A stretch of 64,000 bases of DNA, taken from NCBI RefSeq assembly GCF_013839445.1, contig NZ_JACDIT010000006.1, positions 62,001-126,000 of the forward strand. Reading direction: 5' to 3'. The notes beneath the pieces were generated by a model. The model ran no database searches, was not told the origin of the DNA, and saw only the letters and a list, made by a program, of their open reading frames with translations. This stretch comes from Chthonobacter albigriseus (GTDB lineage: Bacteria; Pseudomonadota; Alphaproteobacteria; Rhizobiales; Pleomorphomonadaceae). How positions within the stretch are numbered: position 1 is the first letter of the stretch; each line of letters opens with the position of its first letter. The position numbers were made by a program, and so were the translations under genes. This document shows positions 25,947 through 33,725 of the stretch, piece after piece.

Positions 25947-27698
25947 ATGACTGCCATTGCACGACCGATCGCCGTCCGGGATGGCTTCGCCCTCCTTCAT
26001 CCCGGCCGCAAGGACACAGCCGTCCTGATCTGCGCCCCGTGGGGCTTCGAGGCCCTGTGCGTCCACAAGAGCTACCGGATCCTGGCGGACAGGATAGCGT
26101 CGGCCGGCTATGCGGTGCTGCGGTTCGACTATCCTGGCACGGGTGACGCTCAGGGCTCTCTCGATGACTGCGAAGGCGTCGAGGATTGGCTGGAGGCGGT
26201 CGACGAGGCAGCGACCGTTCTGAAGTCGGCGAGCGGCGCAACGAGCCTCGTCGTCTGCGGCCAGGGGCTCGGTTCGGTGCTGGCCCGGGTCGCGGCCGCG
26301 CGTCGGTCCGACGTCGTCGGCTCCATCCTGCTGGCGCCGCCGGAAAACGGCAGGCGCGCCATGCGCGAGATCGGCGCGTGGGCGGCACTGATCAACGAAA
26401 TCATCGGGCTGCCGAAGACGGACCGCTCGGGCGGTCTGGACTTCGCGGGTTTCGAAATGCCCGCAGCCTTTGCCGCTTCCCTGCAGGCGCTGGATCCCCT
26501 TGCCGGGCCTGCACCGGCGCAAGCACTCGTGGCGGTCCGCCCCGGACGGGACGGCGACGCTGCGGTGGCCCGGAAGCTCTCGGACGCGGGCGCGTCCGTG
26601 CGGACCATTCCCTTCGAAGGCTATGCGGAGCTGGCGACCGACCCGACCTCGGCGGTCGTGCCGCTCGCGACGTGGGATGCGGTCGTGGAGTGGCTTGCCG
26701 AGACGTTTCCGGGCGATGTCGCACGGCCGGAAGCTGGCGTTGGCGGTGAACCGCGGGCCGTCGGCCCAGGCTACGTCGAGACCGCCTTCCGGTTCGGGCC
26801 CGACGACCGGCTGTTCGCCATCCTCTGCGAGCCTGCGGGGGAGGCCAGCCCGCCTTCCGGCAGCGTCGCCGCCGTCTTCCTCAACTCCGGGTTCGACCAC
26901 CACATCGGTTGGGCTCGGATGGCGGTCGACCAGTCTCGGGCTCTCGCGCGCGCGGGTTTTGCGGCGATGCGCATTGATTCGTCAGACATCGGAGAAGGGT
27001 TGGCCGCGCCAGGGGGACCGGTTCCGGTGCTCTATTCGGACGCGCAACTCGCAGACGTCTCGGCCGCGCTCGATGCGCTCGCCGACCGCGGATATCCCGG
27101 CGCCTTCCTGGTCGGACGCTGCAGCGGGGCCTTCCTGGCGTTCGGTGGCGCGGTCGCGGATGCGCGGGTCCGCGGCGCCGTGGTGGTCAACATCCAGCGC
27201 CTGGTATGGGATCCCGACGAGGACGTGGCGATCGCAATCCGCAACACCTTCCGATCGCTCGGCGACTACCGGGAAAGACTGTTCACGGCCGCCACGCTGA
27301 AGCGGCTGGTCACCGGCGATATCGATGTTCCCGGCGTGGTCCTCGACATCGGGCGTCGCATCGCCAAGAAGGTCGGGATTCTCATCGCTCCGGTGACCGG
27401 TGGTCTCACCAAATACGGCGGGCTTGCGCGCGAGGTCCGGCGGCGGTTCAAGACTCTCGCGGCGCGCCGGGCTCCGATCTCACTTGTCTACAGTGTCGGC
27501 GATGGCGGGCTCGACGAACTGGCCGCCTATTACGGCCGGTCCGGACGCGGTGTGGGGGCGTTCCCCAACGTGACGGTAAGCTTGATCCCCAACGCCGATC
27601 ACACCATCACGCCGCCCCTGGCGCGCGCGACGCTGGAAGCGCACATCCTGCATTTCGCCGCGCGCGTGAACGCGGACAGCGGGCCGCGTCAGACCTGA
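25947..27698 (+). CDS. Fused tandem alpha/beta-hydrolase protein (first domain lacks nucleophile, second has Cys)
   Basis: 583 residues with two alpha/beta-hydrolase domains. Domain 1 (about 1-260) has the oxyanion strand VLICAPWGFEA and the pattern RFDYPGTGDAQG, but its nucleophile elbow is GQGLG (105-109), with Gly where Ser is expected. Domain 2 (about 280-575) has FLNSGFDHHIGWAR and the elbow GRCSG (390-394), with Cys392 as nucleophile, and a C-terminal His in NADHTITP. The layout recalls exosortase-system-associated hydrolase pairs and S33-type esterases in polysaccharide loci, here joined in one chain. No signal peptide. Its 3' end overlaps the convergent GH2 gene by 10 bases. Next to the carrier-protein operon, it may hydrolyse or transfer a thioester-bound acyl or aminoacyl group (inference). 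Confidence 0.8.
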   Translation: MTAIARPIAVRDGFALLHPGRKDTAVLICAPWGFEALCVHKSYRILADRIASAGYAVLRFDYPGTGDAQGSLDDCEGVEDWLEAVDEAATVLKSASGATSLVVCGQGLGSVLARVAAARRSDVVGSILLAPPENGRRAMREIGAWAALINEIIGLPKTDRSGGLDFAGFEMPAAFAASLQALDPLAGPAPAQALVAVRPGRDGDAAVARKLSDAGASVRTIPFEGYAELATDPTSAVVPLATWDAVVEWLAETFPGDVARPEAGVGGEPRAVGPGYVETAFRFGPDDRLFAILCEPAGEASPPSGSVAAVFLNSGFDHHIGWARMAVDQSRALARAGFAAMRIDSSDIGEGLAAPGGPVPVLYSDAQLADVSAALDALADRGYPGAFLVGRCSGAFLAFGGAVADARVRGAVVVNIQRLVWDPDEDVAIAIRNTFRSLGDYRERLFTAATLKRLVTGDIDVPGVVLDIGRRIAKKVGILIAPVTGGLTKYGGLAREVRRRFKTLAARRAPISLVYSVGDGGLDELAAYYGRSGRGVGAFPNVTVSLIPNADHTITPPLARATLEAHILHFAARVNADSGPRQT

Positions 27699-30154
27699 TA
27701 GGAGACGCCGTCGCAGGCGTTCAGGGCGCGGATCTCCCCGTGGGGTTCGGCCGAGGCCGCGGCGTCGGGCCGGCGGACGAGGCGCATGCGTCGCGTCACC
27801 CCCGGGGACAGGTGGAACCAGTCGTCCACCGCCCGGAAGCACTCGTCGACCACATGAACGCCGCGGGCGAACCGGTCCGTGGCGATCGACAGGACGAAAC
27901 CGTCTTCGTGTGTCTCGCAAGACGCGGTCAGCAGGATTGGCTGGCGCTCCACCCGCCTGCCGAGCGGCAGGTGGTGGGCATCGGCAAGCATGTCTCCCGT
28001 TTCCGCGCAGACCAGCGACGCGGTCACCACGTCGTGGCTCGGCGGGCCGAACCGGTAGGCATAGGTGAAATCGAAGAATGCACCGAGAAGACCGGCGGCA
28101 TCGAAGGCCTGGAGCGACCGCGGCGGCAGGTCGACCTCGCGTTCGAAGCCGACCACCTTCGTCCGGCCGTTCCGCAAGGCCTCGACCTTGAGGCGAGCCT
28201 TGACGGCGGCAGGGCGCTCGTTGGCGAGGTGGATGGCGAGGCCGTTGGTTCCCTCGTCCGTGAACCAGACGGAGAGCGGGCGGAAAGCGCGCTTCAGAGC
28301 GTGCCAGGCCGGCTTCGGACAGCCCGAGTGGTCGACGACCCCCCAACCGGCACCGGGGGCGAGGTCCGTCAGGGTCCAGACCAGGGCACCCCGCGTGGGG
28401 GAAGCGCCACGCCGCCATTCGCCGAATGTCGCCTCCATCACGTCGCCGGTCACGGCGCGGGAGAGCTCCAGGTATCGCACCGGATCCTCCCGCCTCAGCC
28501 GCTGCGGATCGATGCCGTAGAGCATGGCGAGATAGGTCTCCCGCACGTCCTCGAAATCCCAGGAGGCCGCGAGATCACGCGGCACGCCGGCCTTCCAGCG
28601 GGGATGATGGACGGCGGGGCCGAGGGGCGAGCGGGCAAGCGTCGCCTCGTCGGGCACGTTGGAGAAGGCAAGGCACTCGCCGGCAAAGCGCACCTCGGCC
28701 CGTCGGGCGTCCTCCAAGGGCCGGCCGTAGGCGCCGACGCCGTAGTAGTGGCCGATGCCCTCGCCGGGAACGAAGGGGAGCGGCCCGCCGGAGGGAGAGT
28801 TCTCCACATAGGGGACGTCCGGCCGCAGGGCCTCCAGTTCGGGCGGCAAGATCTCCGTGAAGAGCGGATGACGCCAAACGTCCCGAGGCAGGCCGAACAT
28901 GGCTGCCTGCTGCATCACCTCGCTGCCGCCGCAGACGACCGCAAGGGAGGGCGACCCTGCCGAAGCCGACAACTGGTCGCGCACCTCGCGCCTGACCTCG
29001 GCCACGAAGGCGGCATCGGACGCAGGGTAGTCGAAGTTGGCGAACATCAGGTCTTGCCAGACGAGGATCCCGAGCTCGTCGCAGAGGCGGAAGAAGGCGG
29101 GGGACTCGTAGGTCATGGTGCCGCCGATGCGGACCATGTTCATCCCGGCTTCACGGACCAGCGACAGGCGCTCCGAAAGACGCGGGCCATCCGCCGGAAG
29201 GTCGACGATGTCGGCGTTGGTCCAGACCGCACCGCGGCAGAAGATCGGTTCGCCGTTGACGTTGAGACCGAACCCGCGGCCGTCGGATCCATGCGTGACC
29301 CCGATCGTCCGGAAGCCGGTGCGGCAGAGTTCGATCTCCCGTCCGGCGCCTGCCAGCGTTACCGGATAGAGCGGTTGGTCGCCGTGCGTCGCCGGCCACC
29401 AGGGTTCGACGTCCAGACCGTCCAGGGAGGCGATATGTCCGCCCGCCCCGTCCCCCACAAGCGGGGCTGACCGACCAGCGCAGACGATCGCGGCGCCCCC
29501 GGGGAGGTTCGAGGCCTCGACACGAACCGTGAGGCGGCCTTTTCCGCCGTCCCAGGCCGCATCGACCCGTTTGGACTCAAAAAACGGCGTGCTGGGGTCT
29601 TCGAGCCTGATCTCCCGATAGGGCCCCACGGCGTGCACGGACGGGCACCAGCCCGGCATGTGCCCGAGGAGGGTGGTCCGGACGAGGCGCAGGCCCTGCG
29701 TCGGGATCATCTGCGGACGCCAACGGGCACGCGGGCCCTTCATGGCAAGTGCCGGGCTCAGCGCCCGAAAGCAGAGCGCGATCCGGTGGCGGCCGTCGAG
29801 CTCCACCTCGACGTGATCCCGGGCGAACATGTTCGACGTCCGAAGGAGATGCCGGTCGTCGACGAACACGTCGCAGATCGTGGCGAGCCCCTCGAAGACC
29901 AGCCGGGTGCGGCCCCGACCGACGAGGTCGCCGAGAAACCAGTGGTCATCGTCGTGGAGAGGAATGGGCGCTTGTCGGTCGAAGCGACCGGCGCGCTCCA
30001 AGGCGCCGGCGACCGTGCCGGGAACCTCTGCCGGGGTAAACTCGGCATCCGGCGGGAGGGCGTCCGGCGTCGGGAAGGCACCCGACCGGGTGGAGAGGAG
30101 GCGCCAGCCTTCATGCCGGGCGACATCCGGGGCCGTGTCGGTCGCGGCGCTCAT
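27689..30154 (-). CDS. Glycoside hydrolase family 2 protein (beta-mannosidase-like)
   Basis: 821 residues, GH2 architecture: N-terminal jelly-roll (HWFLGDLV, FEGLATICDVFVDDRHLLRTSNMF), Ig-like linker and TIM barrel (LSLVREAGMNMVRIGGTMTYESPAFFRLCDELGILVWQDLMFANFDYP). Acid/base candidate Glu412 is in GGSE, where most members have Asn-Glu; the nucleophile candidate is Glu493 in FAGECLAFS. GALVWTLTDLAPGAGWGVVD is the conserved late barrel strand. No signal peptide, so cytoplasmic. It starts inside the stop of the DUF1839 gene (30151-30154) and is last of the carrier-protein operon. Substrate unknown; trimming of a mannose-like sugar from a biosynthetic product is possible. Confidence 0.85.
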   Translation of the reverse strand: MSAATDTAPDVARHEGWRLLSTRSGAFPTPDALPPDAEFTPAEVPGTVAGALERAGRFDRQAPIPLHDDDHWFLGDLVGRGRTRLVFEGLATICDVFVDDRHLLRTSNMFARDHVEVELDGRHRIALCFRALSPALAMKGPRARWRPQMIPTQGLRLVRTTLLGHMPGWCPSVHAVGPYREIRLEDPSTPFFESKRVDAAWDGGKGRLTVRVEASNLPGGAAIVCAGRSAPLVGDGAGGHIASLDGLDVEPWWPATHGDQPLYPVTLAGAGREIELCRTGFRTIGVTHGSDGRGFGLNVNGEPIFCRGAVWTNADIVDLPADGPRLSERLSLVREAGMNMVRIGGTMTYESPAFFRLCDELGILVWQDLMFANFDYPASDAAFVAEVRREVRDQLSASAGSPSLAVVCGGSEVMQQAAMFGLPRDVWRHPLFTEILPPELEALRPDVPYVENSPSGGPLPFVPGEGIGHYYGVGAYGRPLEDARRAEVRFAGECLAFSNVPDEATLARSPLGPAVHHPRWKAGVPRDLAASWDFEDVRETYLAMLYGIDPQRLRREDPVRYLELSRAVTGDVMEATFGEWRRGASPTRGALVWTLTDLAPGAGWGVVDHSGCPKPAWHALKRAFRPLSVWFTDEGTNGLAIHLANERPAAVKARLKVEALRNGRTKVVGFEREVDLPPRSLQAFDAAGLLGAFFDFTYAYRFGPPSHDVVTASLVCAETGDMLADAHHLPLGRRVERQPILLTASCETHEDGFVLSIATDRFARGVHVVDECFRAVDDWFHLSPGVTRRMRLVRRPDAAASAEPHGEIRALNACDGVSYQV

Positions 30155-31164
30155 CCGCCGTAGCGGACCTGGAGGTCGGCCATCAGATCGTCCCAGGCGG
30201 CAATCGCCGGATCGAGCGCCGGCCCGAGGCGGTCGAACGACCGCCTGGAAACGGCCCGTGCGAGCTGGAACTGGGCAGCCTTGGCGGTTTCCGCGATCTG
30301 CAGCGCCTGCCTGGCGGCCGATCCGTTGTCGCCGAGCCAGCGGAGGTGGGACGCCAGCAGCTCGAAGTTCGCGCCGACCTGACGCAGCGTGTTGAAAGCG
30401 TAGCGATGGAACGCGTCAAACGGACGGTCGGCCAGCAAGGCCGCCTCGGCCGGGAAGCGTTCGGCGAAGGCCGCGATCGGGTTCGCGTCGGGACGGCGGG
30501 CGAGATGCTCGGCCAGACGACGACGGGCCCAGTCAGCGAGATCTGTGCGGGCCTGGCGCATGGGAGGAAGCTTGACGAACTCAGAATAGGGCAAGAACAG
30601 GGGCCGGCGGCCGTCCGGACCTTCGATGCGCTGGAACACGCCGTCGAAGTCTGCGCCGTCCAGCGCGAAGTATCCGGCGTTGTGGAAATACTCCATCCGT
30701 CGGTTGGCGATGTCGATCCGGTTGACGGCGATGGTGGTCTTGCCGTGGACGGTGCCGTAGGCGACGCCCCTGGTGTCGGGCAAGTAGAATCCGTCGACCT
30801 CCACGAGGCACAGGCGGCCGCGCGCCACCTGGACAGCGACATGATCCTCGGGGTTCTCGAAAATGGCGAGTTCCTGGATATCGGCGCCGGTCACGGCTTC
30901 GATGTCCGGAATGGGGAACTTGAAGAAGGTGAACTGGTCGCCTTCGAAGTCCTGCCTGACGGTGAAGCCGAGCACCGCCTCGGGCGGCGCTCCAAGCGCC
31001 TGCAGCACCTCGATCCAGAGGTCGACGTAGCAGTTCGTCTCCGGCCAGACCCGATCCTGCGCGTGGAGCGGATGCGGGACATGGGTGTCCGGCCGCAGGT
31101 CGGGGAAGACGGCATCCGGCCGTTGCTTTGCGGTTGAGGTCGGGCGCTCTGCCTGTGCCAGCAC
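30151..31164 (-). CDS. DUF1839 family protein
   Basis: 337 residues. I recognise the DUF1839 family from RVWPETNCYVDLWIEVLQALG, DFEGDQFTFFKFP and the position next to an amino acid:[carrier protein] ligase. ETNCYVDLW carries a conserved Cys. The protein has no signal peptide or membrane span. Its start is a GTG at 31164 with GGAGAG about 7 bases upstream. The stop overlaps the GH2 start (ATGA). DUF1839 has no established reaction that I know of; the neighbourhood points to use of the aminoacyl-carrier thioester, with the Cys a possible acceptor. That is inference. Confidence 0.8.
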   Translation of the reverse strand: MLAQAERPTSTAKQRPDAVFPDLRPDTHVPHPLHAQDRVWPETNCYVDLWIEVLQALGAPPEAVLGFTVRQDFEGDQFTFFKFPIPDIEAVTGADIQELAIFENPEDHVAVQVARGRLCLVEVDGFYLPDTRGVAYGTVHGKTTIAVNRIDIANRRMEYFHNAGYFALDGADFDGVFQRIEGPDGRRPLFLPYSEFVKLPPMRQARTDLADWARRRLAEHLARRPDANPIAAFAERFPAEAALLADRPFDAFHRYAFNTLRQVGANFELLASHLRWLGDNGSAARQALQIAETAKAAQFQLARAVSRRSFDRLGPALDPAIAAWDDLMADLQVRYGG

Positions 31165-31215
31165 GGGGCTCTCTCCGGGATCAGCGCTGGGTGCGGTCGG
31201 AACCGAAGAACACGC

Positions 31216-32130
31216 TCATGCTGTTCCCCAAAGGACCGTGCGCACATCGGTTGGCCACGAGGCGACGTCCAGGCCGTGGTGGCGGAAGAGGGCCAGCGCC
31301 ACGCGTTCCAACCCGAAACCGACGCAGGCGGTGTGGGCCGTCTCGCCCTCAGCGGTCTTGATGCCCCAGGTCCGGCCGAAGTGGTCCTGGTGATAGTTGA
31401 AGCTCAAACAGGCGGTCGGCCGGTCCTCGCTGTTGACCGGAACCAGCAGTTCGAACTTCAGGCCCTGGTCACGCTGGTTGACCTTCATCATCCGCCCTGC
31501 GCGGCCGAAGAACGGATCATTCGCGACGTCCACGGTCATCGGCAGCCCGAGCGAGCGGATCAGCTGCTGACCGCGCTCCAGCCACGTCTCGCGGAAGGCG
31601 ACCACCTCCTCCGGCGTACCGGCGCGGACATACTCCCGCATCCGGAACAGCTGCATGCGGGTCGGCTCGCGGGACGGCTCGTGGCGGAAGCAGTAGGACT
31701 GCAGATCGAACAGCAGACCGTCCGCCGGCAGCGTCCCGCGCGAGGCGATCACCGGGTAGAGGGGGTAGCAGGCGGCGGGCGTCAGCACCACGTCGGTGGC
31801 CGCCTGCTCGCCGGTCCAGTCGTCTCCAGCGGCCAGGCACTCCAGCAGGCGGTTGTGGCCGTGGTCGTCGCCGCAGAAGCTATGCACCGTTCCGGCAAGT
31901 TGGGGGAAGCTCTTGAGATAGCCGCTCTTCTCGAAGGCCATCCGGCTCATCCCGGGCGGGAAGCGCACCACCTCCGCACCGTCGGCTTCGCCATAGGTCG
32001 AGACGAGCGCGTCGAAGCGGGTGATGACGTCCTCGAAGACGCCGCTGCGGCCGTAGAGCCCGTCCACGCCAGTCGGAATCAGGAGACCGCGCGAGAACAG
32101 CTGGTCCAGGAAATCGGGTGCCATGTCCAT
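31216..32130 (-). CDS. Amino acid:[carrier protein] ligase (seryl-tRNA synthetase-like, lacks tRNA-binding arm)
   Basis: 304 residues, a class II aminoacyl-tRNA-synthetase catalytic core without the N-terminal tRNA-binding coiled coil. Motif 2 is [21 protein letters not shown], with Arg149 and Arg163, and motif 3 is [12 protein letters not shown]. The zinc-ligand triad Cys131-Glu176-Cys279 described for the Bradyrhizobium enzyme corresponds to Cys121, Glu166 and Cys269 here, with the same spacings of 45 and 103. These enzymes activate glycine or alanine with ATP and load it onto the phosphopantetheine of a small carrier protein. The carrier gene is two genes upstream. Starts at 32130 and 32124 are both possible. 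Which amino acid is used cannot be told. Confidence 0.92.
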   Translation of the reverse strand: MDMAPDFLDQLFSRGLLIPTGVDGLYGRSGVFEDVITRFDALVSTYGEADGAEVVRFPPGMSRMAFEKSGYLKSFPQLAGTVHSFCGDDHGHNRLLECLAAGDDWTGEQAATDVVLTPAACYPLYPVIASRGTLPADGLLFDLQSYCFRHEPSREPTRMQLFRMREYVRAGTPEEVVAFRETWLERGQQLIRSLGLPMTVDVANDPFFGRAGRMMKVNQRDQGLKFELLVPVNSEDRPTACLSFNYHQDHFGRTWGIKTAEGETAHTACVGFGLERVALALFRHHGLDVASWPTDVRTVLWGTA

Positions 32131-32136
32131 GAGGGC

Positions 32137-33321
32137 TTATGCCAGTAGGCTGGTCTCCGGCTTCTGGATCAGAAGCAGCGTGGAGAGGTTGTTGAGGATC
32201 CGGTCGTTGCTGATCATCAGCTGCGCCGAATGGGCATCGCGCAGGTGCCGCCCGAGACTGTAGGGCGTGCCGTTCTTGTAGCCGAGGATGCCGCAAACGA
32301 GCATGGCGTGATTCACGATGGCCAAGACCTCCTGGGAGGTCGAGACCTTCAGGTTGTTCATCGCGACCGCGAAACTCATGGTGGACAAGGCGTCGGGATC
32401 CGACTTGGCTTCCTCGAAACGCTTGATCCCGGCGACAACGCTGGCGCGCATCGCCTGCAGCTGGTTGACGGCCTCGGCTAGACGCAGCGGACCGGGACCG
32501 GCGGCGCCGGACGGCTGGCGCCTTGCCGCTGCGCGCACGAAGGCCTGGGCCCTCGCCACCGCATCGGCCGCGATGCCGTACCAGAGCGCGCTCCACAGGA
32601 TATGCGAGCTGGCCAGCATCGACTGGGCCGCGATCTCGGCGAAGGGCTTGGGAAAGATCTGCTCCGCCGGGAAATCGGCGACGAACTTGAAGCCTTCCGA
32701 ACAGGTGCCGCGCATGCCGAGCGTGTCCCAGTCGTGGGTGCGCTCCAGCCTGTACTGGCCCTTTTCCACCACGCTCATCACCTGGTCCGACGAGGCGGCG
32801 TCCGCGGCGCGGCGCGAGGTGATCAGGATGGCGTCGGCGTGAGTGCCGTAGGAGATGACGGTCGCATCCTTCTCCAGATGCGCGTCGGGTCCGGAGACGG
32901 AGACGGCGCAGACCGAATTGCGCAGGTCGCCGCCGATGCCGGCCTCTGTGGTGGCGGACGCCAGCAGCAGCTGGTCGTTCGTCAGGCGCTGCATGAAGGC
33001 CCGATGCCAGGCACTGTCCTCGCCATGGGAGACCAGGCTCGAAACCTTGATCTGGTGCATCGCGAAGATCATGCCGGTCGCGGCGCAGGCTTGGCCCAAC
33101 GCGCAGCACACTTCGGCGATGGCGCCGATCCCCTCGCCCTCACCGCCCAACTCCCTGGCGATCTGGATGCCGAGCAGCCGCTCAGCCCGCAGGGCGTCGA
33201 TCGCCTCGCGCGGAAACCGCGCCTGGAGGTCGACATCGCCGGCATGCGCCGATGCGACGGCCGCGACGCGCTGAGCGCGTTCGGCGAGCGTACCGAGGTC
33301 GTGTCGGGCGAAGTGGGTCAC
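32137..33321 (-). CDS. Acyl-CoA dehydrogenase-like flavoprotein
   Basis: 394 residues of the acyl-CoA dehydrogenase superfamily: N-terminal helices (LGGEGEGIGAIAEVCCALGQACAATGMIFAMH), middle beta-barrel (TTEAGIGGDLRN, TLGMRGTCSEGFKF) and C-terminal bundle (ATMSFAVAMNNLKVSTSQEV-like region, then NGTPYSLGRHLRDAHSAQ). A GTG start overlaps the stop of the carrier-protein gene (33318-33321). The canonical catalytic Glu near the C-terminus is not obvious, so it may oxidise an aminoacyl or acyl thioester on the carrier, or act as a flavin monooxygenase like other members of this superfamily. The operon context favours a carrier-bound substrate. Confidence 0.85.
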   Translation of the reverse strand: MTHFARHDLGTLAERAQRVAAVASAHAGDVDLQARFPREAIDALRAERLLGIQIARELGGEGEGIGAIAEVCCALGQACAATGMIFAMHQIKVSSLVSHGEDSAWHRAFMQRLTNDQLLLASATTEAGIGGDLRNSVCAVSVSGPDAHLEKDATVISYGTHADAILITSRRAADAASSDQVMSVVEKGQYRLERTHDWDTLGMRGTCSEGFKFVADFPAEQIFPKPFAEIAAQSMLASSHILWSALWYGIAADAVARAQAFVRAAARRQPSGAAGPGPLRLAEAVNQLQAMRASVVAGIKRFEEAKSDPDALSTMSFAVAMNNLKVSTSQEVLAIVNHAMLVCGILGYKNGTPYSLGRHLRDAHSAQLMISNDRILNNLSTLLLIQKPETSLLA

Positions 33322-33572
33322 TTTACGGTCTCTTGTTCGTGGACCAGCTTCTCCACGGTCGCCTTGATGGCCGCGATGCTGGCAAAGGACCGGCGGGTCA
33401 ACAGGCTTTCCGGGAACTCAATGCCGAAGGCATCTTCCAGTCCAAGCATCAACTGCACCGAAGCAAAGGAGGAAAGCCCTGCCTTGTAGAGATCCGCATC
33501 GGCGTCGATCGTCGTGACATCGATATCGAGGGAGCCGTGGCGCTGAACAAGGCTTCGAATCTGGTCTTCCAT
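33318..33572 (-). CDS. Acyl-carrier-like protein (phosphopantetheine carrier)
   Basis: 84 residues with the four-helix carrier fold: LVQRHGSLDIDVTTIDADADLYKAGLSS, then VQLMLGLEDAFGIEFPE. The attachment motif D-S-L is replaced by S34-S35-F, with Ser35 the likely phosphopantetheine site. It is the first gene of the leftward operon and the likely partner of the amino acid:[carrier protein] ligase two genes downstream. Dedicated carriers of these ligases diverge from fatty-acid ACP in just this way. The preceding gap (33573-33725) should hold the promoter. Confidence 0.88.
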   Translation of the reverse strand: MEDQIRSLVQRHGSLDIDVTTIDADADLYKAGLSSFASVQLMLGLEDAFGIEFPESLLTRRSFASIAAIKATVEKLVHEQETVK

Positions 33573-33725
33573 GTCCCTGACCTGTCAATATTGCTGAGAA
33601 GGAATTTTGTTTAGATTGAACGGATTAATGCGCTCTTTTCCGCGGGCCTTCAACTCGGTCCGTCACTTACGCTTAACGGGATGGAGCCTTAGTCTGGAAG
33701 GCTACGAAACGAAGGTTGCGGCCTG

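Noticed and set aside
31216-32130. Seryl-tRNA synthetase
   Set aside because: The tRNA-binding N-terminal coiled coil is missing, the length is 304 residues, and a carrier-protein gene is in the operon.
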